Below, in pieces: positions 43,925 through 50,641 of a stretch of 50,641 nt of DNA. The translations under genes and the position numbers were made by a program. The DNA comes from Clostridium uliginosum (GTDB taxonomy: Bacteria; Bacillota; Clostridia; Clostridiales; Clostridiaceae), in assembly GCF_900112485.1 (NCBI RefSeq), contig NZ_FOMG01000028.1, positions 1-50,641 on the forward strand, in the 5' to 3' direction. The first letter of the stretch is position 1; every line of letters starts with the position of its first letter. Under the pieces are notes generated by a model. That model did no database searches and had not been told where the DNA came from. It saw nothing but the letters and a program-made list of their open reading frames with translations.

Positions 43925-45625
43925 ATGATAAAAAGAGTGAACAAATTAACAGCATTATTAGTTGCAGCAACAGCTGTGGCTTCAATGGTACCAGGAATTA
44001 CTGCAAATGCTGCAGACTATACTAAAATAGCTTCACAAGAAGGAACAATCTATGCAGCGAAAGCTTACAAAGATGGAAAATTCTATGTAGATGGTAATGT
44101 TAAAGATGGAACTTCTGAAGCAGCTTATTACTTAAACGGAGGACAATACACTCAAATAGATGGTATTGATTCAGGAGCAACAGTTACTGGTACTTATGGA
44201 GATAAATATGTTTCTGTAGATGACGGAAGTTACTATGTTGATTTATCAAGTGGTAAAGTAACAGATGAAAAAGTAGCAGAAAATGCTAAAGATGATGCTG
44301 CAATGGCTTTAAAAAAGAACATCAAAGATAAAGCAAATGACAGATACACAACTCAATATGCTGATTTGAAAACTGATTTAACTGAACTTCCAGGAGCAGA
44401 ATTTGGTGCAACTTGGTATGCAACTACTTACGACGGTAAGAATGTTTATACTGATGCAAAAGGAAACTACATTGATGCAGATTACAACTTAGGAAAAATC
44501 AAAGTTGAATTTGATAATTCAAGCAAAACAGTTAACATAACTAATAGCAAAGATACAACTAAAACAGAAATAACTGATAAGAACGTTGTTAATGCTACAA
44601 TAGATACAGCTAGCGCACCACAAGTAATTGGACAAGACTCAAACTATATTTATAGATTAGCACAAATAAAAGTAGCAGTTACAACTACAGCTGGTGGAAC
44701 TTTAACTGATAAAATATCAAAAATCAACGGAGTTTCAGTTGGAACACCTTCTTCAGCACCTGCAAGTGTTAAAGTTATCCAAAAGATATCAAAAGCACAA
44801 GCTACAGATACTATTGATGGAGCTAAATATGCTAAAACTGTATCTGACTATGAAATAACTGATGATGCAGGAGTTGCTGTAACACCAGCAAACACTTTAG
44901 ATAATAATACAAAATACAGCATAGTTGATGGAAAAATCATCACTTACACTAATGGAAAAGTACAAACTATTGAATTAAAGAGCAAAGGTGTATTAAACTA
45001 CACTGATTTAGATAGTGTAAACACTGATGCTACAGGAATATTAGATGTTGATGTTAATGGAAATCTTTGGAAATTAGATGGCGGATATGTTTATCAATTT
45101 GATAACAATGACACATGGAATAAAGTTTATAAAGTAGACGGATCAATGAATCAATTATCTGTTTACGATAAAGATAACATGGTTACTTGGAATGAAAAAG
45201 ATGAAGTTTATTCAATAGTTGGAAACAAAGAAACTGAAACTCCAGTTGTAACTCCAGAAGTTAAAACTGGTTGGGTTAAGAACGCTGATGGAACTTGGTC
45301 ATTTGTAAAAGCTGATGCAACTAAAGTTACTGGTTGGTACAATGATAATGGAACTTGGTACATGCTAAATTCAGCAGGAATTATGCAAACTGGTTGGATC
45401 AATGACAACGGAACTTGGTACTACACTAATGGTTCAGGAGCAATGCAAACTGGATGGCAATTAGTTAACGGAACTTGGTACTACATGCAATCATCAGGAG
45501 CAATGAAAACTGGTTGGTTGAACGATAATGGTACTTGGTACTACTTAAATGCTTCAGGTTCAATGGCTGTAAGCACTACTGTTGATGGTTACAAATTAGG
45601 AGCAAGCGGAGCTTGGATCAAATAA
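43925..45625 (+). CDS. Secreted cell-wall-binding-repeat protein (paralogue 2)
   Basis: A 566-residue exported protein. Signal peptide ends near GITANAA (residue 30). The unrecognised domain (30-440) aligns throughout with the protein at 39164: YAAKAYKDGKFYVDG, YYVDLSSGKVTDEKV, YIDADYNLGKIKVE, IDGAKYAKTVSDYE, LDVDVNGNLWKLDGGYVYQF, KVDGSMNQLSVYDKDNMV. It is richer in Ala/Thr and less acidic. The end (445-566) has five wall-binding repeats (NDNGTWYMLNSAGIMQTGW and so on) and finishes DGYKLGASGAWIK, like its paralogue. AGGGGG seven bases upstream picks ATG 43925 over TTG 43919. It has its own promoter, shared in type with the two-component system. Confidence 0.82.
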   Translation: MIKRVNKLTALLVAATAVASMVPGITANAADYTKIASQEGTIYAAKAYKDGKFYVDGNVKDGTSEAAYYLNGGQYTQIDGIDSGATVTGTYGDKYVSVDDGSYYVDLSSGKVTDEKVAENAKDDAAMALKKNIKDKANDRYTTQYADLKTDLTELPGAEFGATWYATTYDGKNVYTDAKGNYIDADYNLGKIKVEFDNSSKTVNITNSKDTTKTEITDKNVVNATIDTASAPQVIGQDSNYIYRLAQIKVAVTTTAGGTLTDKISKINGVSVGTPSSAPASVKVIQKISKAQATDTIDGAKYAKTVSDYEITDDAGVAVTPANTLDNNTKYSIVDGKIITYTNGKVQTIELKSKGVLNYTDLDSVNTDATGILDVDVNGNLWKLDGGYVYQFDNNDTWNKVYKVDGSMNQLSVYDKDNMVTWNEKDEVYSIVGNKETETPVVTPEVKTGWVKNADGTWSFVKADATKVTGWYNDNGTWYMLNSAGIMQTGWINDNGTWYYTNGSGAMQTGWQLVNGTWYYMQSSGAMKTGWLNDNGTWYYLNASGSMAVSTTVDGYKLGASGAWIK

Positions 45626-45644
45626 TCAGATCATATTAAAAAAA

Positions 45645-45867
45645 GGCGATGTTTTAAACCGTGTTGATATTGTTACATATTGTTAAGTGGGCTAAAGAAT
45701 TAAACTTAAGAACATCTAAATGAGTATAGTCCAATTCCAGCTTGCTCCAAAGACAAGCTTCGGACAAGCAATTAATGTGACAATACTCATTAAGAGTTCT
45801 AAAAGTCCAATTCTAATGCCCGCTGAACAAAAATGTAACAATATCAACATTATATTAAAACAGAACC
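45645..45867. repeat. Long palindromic repeat, family P2, copy 2 (inverted)
   Basis: 223 bp bounded by GGCGATGTTTTAA and TTAAAACAGAACC; inverted copy of 41021-41244. It directly follows the stop of the wall protein (20 bp) and could act as its terminator. The 184-bp element B begins three bases later. Confidence 0.85.
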
Positions 45868-45870
45868 TTT

Positions 45871-46054
45871 AAAAAAGGACATATTAGTACTACGGATACT
45901 AGCAAATAGTGATTAAGTGTTTCTATCATTTCTGCAATAGAATTATGCCAAACTCAGCTAAAGCTTCAAACAGTGGCAAATTCTATAACAGAAATGATGA
46001 AATACTAAAATTACTATTTACAATGTATCACTATGTACTAATATGTCCTTTTTT
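45871..46054. repeat. 184-bp MITE-like element, copy B
   Basis: Same sequence type as 734-917, with few differences, bounded by AAAAAAGGACATATTAGTAC and its inverse. It touches the end of a P2 palindrome. Together with copy C in the same orientation it brackets the Rpn-type gene. Confidence 0.85.
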
Positions 46055-46121
46055 CAGGTATAAATGATTTAATCTTTACTATTAAAAAGTATAATATTAA
46101 GTAATATTTATTGAATGTGCC

Positions 46122-46952
46122 TTATCTTAATTTTTGGATTTCAGCTATTGTTAATCCAGTTTTAAGTGCTATCGTTTTATTATCTAAAACATCCAATAAA
46201 TTTTTAGCTATATTTATTTTTTCTTGTCTAATTCCTTTTTCTATTCCATCTCTTTTTGCTTTATTTATTGCACTTATTTTATCTTTTAATATTTTAGCTC
46301 TCATATCATAAAGTTGTCTTTGTTTGTCATCATTGCTTAATCTTATTAATTCATCCTTAGCTTCTCGTATTTCATCTATACTCATTTCTAGACTTCTTAC
46401 CTTTTCACTTTCAGGATTTTTAAGAAATTCTGTCCAAGCCATTAGCATATCCTTTTCATCACTGTTTTCCTTAAGTTTAGGTATTTCTATAAAATGAATT
46501 TCACAAACATCACTTAATTCTTCATTTGTTTCAGTTTCCTTTAATCTATATCCATTATGAAACCTTTCATTTTTAAGATATTTAAAATTAAGAATATTTA
46601 TGCAAACAGTTCTCTTTAATTCAGAATAATCTTCACCTTCATTAAGCTGCTCTTCATACATCTTGCTCCAATAGTATAAACTTCTTTTTATCATGTTATA
46701 TTCATTTTTAAGTTGAATTTCTATATTAATAATTTCATTATTACTTGTTTTCGCTTTAACATCTAATCTCGAAAATTTATCATCTAAGAAATGTTTTTCT
46801 ATATCTGTATTTTGTATTTTTACTTTAGTTATTAAATATTTAGGTTTCAAAATTGCATTTAAAAATGATATTAATACTCTTGGATGATTAGTAGAACCAA
46901 AAATATTTTTAAATACAAAATCAATTTTAGGATCTAACAAACCTTTCATCAT
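46122..46952 (-). CDS. Rpn-family PD-(D/E)XK nuclease (recombination-promoting/transposase-like)
   Basis: A 276-residue protein of the PDDEXK_2/Rpn family. It opens LLDPKIDFVFKNIFGSTNHP, the standard start. Nuclease core: KFSRLDVKAKTSNNEIINIEIQLKN, giving the D...E-I-Q active site near residues 58-75. RSLYYWSKMYEEQLNEGEDY follows, typical of the family. The C-terminus carries a Lys/Glu helical tail with EKGIRQEKINIAKNLL. GAGGTG sits seven bases before ATG 46952; ATG 46949 is possible. Rpn proteins are known DNA endonucleases linked to horizontal transfer; a defence role has also been proposed. It is flanked by direct 184-bp repeats. Confidence 0.87.
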   Translation of the reverse strand: MMKGLLDPKIDFVFKNIFGSTNHPRVLISFLNAILKPKYLITKVKIQNTDIEKHFLDDKFSRLDVKAKTSNNEIINIEIQLKNEYNMIKRSLYYWSKMYEEQLNEGEDYSELKRTVCINILNFKYLKNERFHNGYRLKETETNEELSDVCEIHFIEIPKLKENSDEKDMLMAWTEFLKNPESEKVRSLEMSIDEIREAKDELIRLSNDDKQRQLYDMRAKILKDKISAINKAKRDGIEKGIRQEKINIAKNLLDVLDNKTIALKTGLTIAEIQKLR

Positions 46953-47024
46953 ATATTTTCACCTCTTTAAAATGTTATTAGCTTTATTATATAGTATAGA
47001 CATTTTAATTAAAACAGAACCCTT

Positions 47025-47208
47025 AAAAAAAGGACATATTAGTACTACGGATACTAGTAAATAAAGATTAAGTGTTTCTATCATTTCTGCAATAGAATTA
47101 TGCCAAACTCAGCTAAAGCTTCAAACAGTGGCAAATTCTATAACAGAAATGATGAAACACTAAAATCACTATTTACAATGTATCACTCCGTACTAATATG
47201 TCCTTTTT
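47025..47208. repeat. 184-bp MITE-like element, copy C
   Basis: Third copy, same orientation as copy B. The bases just before it (TTAAAACAGAACC) match those before copy B, which belong to the end of a P2 palindrome, so this copy carries a captured piece of that neighbour. Bases 47209-47420 hold no gene. Confidence 0.85.
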
Positions 47209-47420
47209 GGGATTCCTTCATTTATTGGATGTTGTTATCTATACTCTATTTCAGAGGGGGGTAAGCAACACGTGACTCATTTACTAAAAATAACTATTCC
47301 AGTCATTTAACATATCAATCCACTTTTCATTCTTTATGTCATGACTTTAATTTTCGCATAATTATTATATCAATTAAGATATCTGAAAGAAAATATAATA
47401 GTACTATAACTTTTTATAAA

Positions 47421-47454
47421 ACCATTCCTAATATTTATCTATCATGTTAGAATA
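47421..47454 (+). promoter_or_regulatory. Promoter motif of the two-component operon
   Basis: ACCATTCC, spacer, TCTATCATGTTAGAATAA; see 43813-43846. The response regulator start lies 125 bp downstream, so the leader is long. Confidence 0.45.
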
Positions 47455-47579
47455 ATAAGAATAAAGCTACGAAAAACGACAAAATACATCATTGAGATTA
47501 AAGATGTTAATGTAACTTGATACTATATGCAATAATCGGAGGCAAATGTAGATTGTATATTATGGAAGAAGGGGTATTG

Positions 47580-48257
47580 ATGGATATAAAAATTTTGGTT
47601 GCAGATGATGATAAGATGCTTAGAGAACTTGTATGCGACATAATAAAAAAACAAGGTTATATACCTGTTGACGCATGCGATGGACAACAAGTTTTAGATA
47701 TTTTTTTTGAATCAAATGATATTGACTTACTTATATTGGATGTCATGATGCCTGTATATGATGGCTGGAGGGTTCTAAAGGAAATTAGGGAATATTCTGA
47801 TGTGCCAGTAATCATGTTAACAGCATTGGGAGATGAAAAACACGAGGTGTTAGGACTTAAAAAAGGAGCAGATGATTATATTGCGAAACCATTTAGCTAT
47901 GAGGTGCTTATTGCTCGTATCAATACACATTTGCGAAAGGTAAAAAAGGAACGTCTTGCGAAGATAAAGGTTGGGGAAATAATAATAAATCAGGCAACAC
48001 ATAAAGTTATGGTATGTGATTTGGAAGTTGAATTAAACCGTAAAGAATATAGCCTTTTGATTTATTTTATAAAGAACAGAAACATGGTATTAACCCGTGA
48101 ACAAATATTATTCAGCATATGGGGGTATGACTTTGATGGAGATATACGAACCATTGATACACATGTAAAAACCCTAAGAGCCAAGCTTTTAGAATGTGGT
48201 AAATATATAAAGACTGTACGGGGTAGTGGGTATATGCTTGAGGTGGATGAATCATGA
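47580..48257 (+). CDS. OmpR/PhoB-family response regulator
   Basis: A 225-residue transcription factor. Receiver domain 1-120: ILVADDDKM with the acidic pair, phosphoacceptor D54 in LLILDVMMPVYDG, MLTALGD with the switch Thr, and the KPF lysine. The winged-helix DNA-binding domain (130-225) ends RTIDTHVKTLRAKL and TVRGSGYML. AAGGGGT picks ATG 47580; in-frame starts further upstream (such as ATG 47562) are less likely because MDIKILVADDD is a typical N-terminus. It overlaps the kinase gene by 4 bp (ATGA). Its promoter resembles that of the wall protein at 43925, suggesting shared control. Confidence 0.93.
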   Translation: MDIKILVADDDKMLRELVCDIIKKQGYIPVDACDGQQVLDIFFESNDIDLLILDVMMPVYDGWRVLKEIREYSDVPVIMLTALGDEKHEVLGLKKGADDYIAKPFSYEVLIARINTHLRKVKKERLAKIKVGEIIINQATHKVMVCDLEVELNRKEYSLLIYFIKNRNMVLTREQILFSIWGYDFDGDIRTIDTHVKTLRAKLLECGKYIKTVRGSGYMLEVDES

Positions 48258-49654
48258 AAACAATTAAAGTAAAACTGTTTTTATTATTTACAATGTTTAT
48301 GTTTTTTTTAGTTTTTTGTGGCATAATTTTTAATGCATTATTTTTAGAACGTTATTATATCTATAAAAATAGAGATATTTTTATAGATACAAGTAAAGAA
48401 ATCACTGAGGAATATATTAATAATAAAGAAAATATTTCTAACTTTATAAATGAGATAGATTATGTTGATGGCATAAGCTGTACAATTGCTGATATAAATA
48501 TGAATGTAAAATACTATTCTTTTTCTGAAAAGTTAGGTTCTGATGAAACACGTTTACCAAAAGAAATTGAACAATTTGTTATAGAAAATAAGATGAAATT
48601 GTTAAAGACATATGTATATTCTACTGTTGAAAAACCAAATGGTAAAGCACCTAAATTAGTTTTTTCGTCACGAATGAATAATGGAGAACTTATTATTTTA
48701 AAAAAGCCTATGCAGGGTATTAAGAAGAGTGTTTTTATCGCAAATCAGTTTTATATTTTTGCAGGTTTAATAATAATTTTTATAGGTGGAATATTTATAT
48801 TTATTTTTTCAAGGAAGATAACTAAGCCCATAATAGAGATGAGTAATGTTGCAGAAGATATATCAAATCTTGAATTTGACAAACGTGTAAATATTTATTC
48901 ACAAGATGAAATTGGGATACTGGGAAAAAGTATTAACAAAATTTCAGAAAAATTAAGTACCAGTATAAATGAGCTTACACAAGATGTTGAACGTAGAAAA
49001 CATCTTGTACGAGATATGTCACATGAATTAAAAACGCCAATATCTATAATAAAAGGCTATGCAGAAGGATTAAAATATGGTGTAGCTCAAGATAAAGAAA
49101 AGATGGAGAAGTATTGCAATGTTATATGTGAAGAATGTGATAGGATGGATGGCATGGTGCGTGAGCTTTTAAGTCTGTCTATGATGGAATCTGGAACGTT
49201 TCAGTTGAATATCACAATGTTTAATGTTGGTGACCTTATTCAAAATACAATGAACCGTTTTACTCCTGTATTTATTGAAAAAGGTATTACCTATGATTTG
49301 AAATATGAAGATTTTGTTATATCTGCTGATTATGAACTGGTAGAACGTTCTATAAATAATTTTATTACAAATGCTATTAATCATGTAGAAGGAAGAAAAC
49401 ATATCAAAGTGACTGTGGAAAAGAAGGGAACTGGCATAAAAATAATTGTATTTAACACAGGTAATCATATACCAGAGAATGATTTAGAAAAAATTTGGGA
49501 TGTTTATTACAAGGTAGACCAAGCAAGGTCTAGGCAATATGGTGGCCATGGATTGGGATTATCTATAGTAAGATTAATAGCTAAGCTTCATGGAGGGATT
49601 ACTGGTGTGGAAAATGTAAATGAAGGTGTAATATTCTTTGTTAAGATACCTTAA
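48254..49654 (+). CDS. Sensor histidine kinase
   Basis: A 466-residue membrane kinase. Membrane helix 1 is at residues 8-30, an extracellular sensor of about 125 residues follows, and helix 2 is at about 160-185. HAMP: KITKPIIEMSNVAEDI (190-240). H-box RDMSHELKTPISIIKGY with His257. The ATP-binding domain has the N-box NFITNAINHV and GGHGLGLSIVRLI; a D-x-G box is not obvious (KIIVFNTGNHIPE holds N in its place), as in several VanS-like kinases. It is translationally coupled to the regulator. The signal is unknown; an envelope or antibiotic cue is a guess. Confidence 0.92.
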   Translation: MKTIKVKLFLLFTMFMFFLVFCGIIFNALFLERYYIYKNRDIFIDTSKEITEEYINNKENISNFINEIDYVDGISCTIADINMNVKYYSFSEKLGSDETRLPKEIEQFVIENKMKLLKTYVYSTVEKPNGKAPKLVFSSRMNNGELIILKKPMQGIKKSVFIANQFYIFAGLIIIFIGGIFIFIFSRKITKPIIEMSNVAEDISNLEFDKRVNIYSQDEIGILGKSINKISEKLSTSINELTQDVERRKHLVRDMSHELKTPISIIKGYAEGLKYGVAQDKEKMEKYCNVICEECDRMDGMVRELLSLSMMESGTFQLNITMFNVGDLIQNTMNRFTPVFIEKGITYDLKYEDFVISADYELVERSINNFITNAINHVEGRKHIKVTVEKKGTGIKIIVFNTGNHIPENDLEKIWDVYYKVDQARSRQYGGHGLGLSIVRLIAKLHGGITGVENVNEGVIFFVKIP

Positions 49655-49662
49655 AATTTTTT

Positions 49663-49884
49663 GCTATGTTTTAAGTGAATGTTGATATTTTAATATAAAG
49701 CTCATGGACAGTGGAATTTGCTTTAAGAACACTAAAATAAATATTAGTCCTATTAATGCATGCTCCCAATCAAAGATTGTGACAAGCAATTAATAGGACT
49801 AATATTCATTAAGAGTTCTAAAAAGCAAATTCCAATGCCAGTTCGCTCTTATATTAAAATATCAACATTATTTTTAAATATAGT
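49663..49884. repeat. Long palindromic repeat, family P2, diverged copy 3
   Basis: About 222 bp; outer GCTATGTTTTAAG and AATGTTGATATT, answered by AATATCAACATT and AAATATAG. The inner arms (TTAATAGGACTAATATTCAT) are a sharper palindrome than in the other copies, with a centre near CCCAATCAAAGATTG. It begins 8 bp after the kinase stop, so it may terminate that operon. Confidence 0.75.
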
Positions 49885-50024
49885 TATTTAAAAAAATATT
49901 AGTAATTTCACAAAAATTTCACAAAAGAATTATATTATGTACCTATAAGGAATAAGACATTCTACAAAAAGTATTATTCCAAAAAATAATAGGTAAATTT
50001 TTTATTAATGAAGGAGAGATTATT

Positions 50025-50641
50025 ATGATGAACAAAAAAATATTGGGGATCGCTATTGTTGCTATTATGGCTATTACAAGTACTGTTCCAACTTATGCAG
50101 CTGAAAGATCTCTAAAGGATTCAGGTGCTAAACAAACGAAAATTGAAGCAAAACATACTAAGGGATTAGATAATAAAGGAAAATTTGATGGCAAAGCAGG
50201 ACATGAAGGTCAAAACTTTTCAGAAAAAGCTAAAGAATTAGGAGTAGATATTACAGGACTTTCAACAGCAGATGCACAAGCAAAAATAATGGTAGCACAA
50301 GCACAAAAGTTAGGAATAGATACTACAGGACTTACTGCTGATCAAATAAAAGAAAAAATAAAAGCAACACGTGAAGACCAAGGTCTTGCAGAAAGAGCTA
50401 AAAAATTAGGTGTTGATATTACAGGACTTTCAAAAGAAGATGCACAAGCAAAAATAATGGCAGCGCAAGCACAAAAGTTAGGAATAGATACTACAGGACT
50501 TACTGTTGATCAAATAAAAGAAAAAATAAAAGCAACACGTGAAGAACAAGGTCTTGCAGAAAGAGCTAAGAAATTAGGTGTTGACATTACAGGACTTTCA
50601 ACAACAGATGCACAAGCAAAAATTATGACAGCGCAAGCACA
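50025..50641 (+). CDS. Secreted 56-residue-repeat protein, 3' end outside the window
   Basis: At least 205 residues, open to the window end. Signal peptide 1-26 (LGIAIVAIMAITSTVPTYA). After a Lys/Gly-rich linker, a DNA repeat of 168 bp (56 residues) recurs at about 50237, 50405 and 50573. Each repeat joins two related parts, LGVDITGLSTADAQAKIMxA and LGIDTTGLTADQIKEKIKA, then TREDQGLAERAK. The G-[VI]-D-[IT]-TGL pattern with a following helix recalls DUF2680-like modules, but I am not certain. AAGGAGAG six bases upstream picks ATG 50025. It lies just after the two-component operon, across a palindromic repeat. Function unknown; an extracellular helical repeat stalk is likely. Confidence 0.8.
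   Translation, partial: MMNKKILGIAIVAIMAITSTVPTYAAERSLKDSGAKQTKIEAKHTKGLDNKGKFDGKAGHEGQNFSEKAKELGVDITGLSTADAQAKIMVAQAQKLGIDTTGLTADQIKEKIKATREDQGLAERAKKLGVDITGLSKEDAQAKIMAAQAQKLGIDTTGLTVDQIKEKIKATREEQGLAERAKKLGVDITGLSTTDAQAKIMTAQA

Noticed and set aside
50237..50641. CRISPR-like periodic repeat
   Set aside because: The 168-bp period is in frame within a signal-peptide-bearing open frame; the whole unit is coding and there are no unique spacers.

Overview
The window is very AT-rich, uses strong purine-rich ribosome binding sites (GGAGG type) with frequent TTG/GTG starts, and carries choline-binding-type cell-wall repeats, a PreT/PreA pair and Wzm/Wzt-type glycan genes. Together these point to a Clostridium sensu stricto chromosome (genus-level inference; I cannot name the species). 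No rRNA, tRNA or CRISPR array was seen.

Region 1 (1-5.2 kb) is a mobile-element graveyard around an O-antigen ligase/polymerase-like gene. It holds an internally deleted AAA-ATPase/PD-(D/E)XK pseudogene, a 184-bp element with terminal inverted repeats, a long palindromic repeat, an IS110-type element with a frameshifted transposase and a structured upstream region (candidate bridge RNA), and two copies of a 72-bp conserved element with variable flanks.

Region 2 (5.2-28.2 kb) is a surface-polysaccharide locus. An initiating sugar-1-phosphate transferase faces a divergent block: GT2 glycosyltransferase, AsnB-type amidotransferase, Wzm permease, Wzt ATPase with a long C-terminal extension, a methyltransferase with coiled coil and basic tail, GT4, a secreted beta-propeller, a broken transglutaminase-like gene and a second GT4. 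Next comes an insertion carrying a secreted toroid-esterase fusion, bordered by decayed copies of the two flanking genes. The block ends with a DegT aminotransferase, a UDP-HexNAc dehydrogenase and a UDP-GlcNAc 2-epimerase. The order Wzt(extended)-methyltransferase-coiled coil resembles a cap-and-export (chain-terminator) system; dehydrogenase plus AsnB homologue suggests an amidated uronic acid in the polymer.

Region 3 (28.2-38.3 kb) starts with an IS3 relic, then preT-preA (pyrimidine reduction). Three consecutive nucleotidyltransferase/HEPN pairs follow, all with an intact RX4HXY motif. The region continues with a lipoprotein that has a deacetylase-like domain, and an AAA-ATPase/PD-(D/E)XK gene whose start codon appears to have mutated from ATG to ATA.

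Region 4 (38.3-50.6 kb) encodes secreted cell-wall proteins: two paralogues with a shared unrecognised N-terminal domain plus cell-wall-binding repeats, and between them a cadherin-like/cell-wall-binding protein. Strong promoters and terminators are visible. Then come an Rpn-family nuclease bracketed by two 184-bp repeats, an OmpR-type two-component system, and the start of a secreted 56-residue-repeat protein that runs off the end. Long imperfect palindromes (about 200-280 bp) recur between genes throughout regions 1, 3 and 4.
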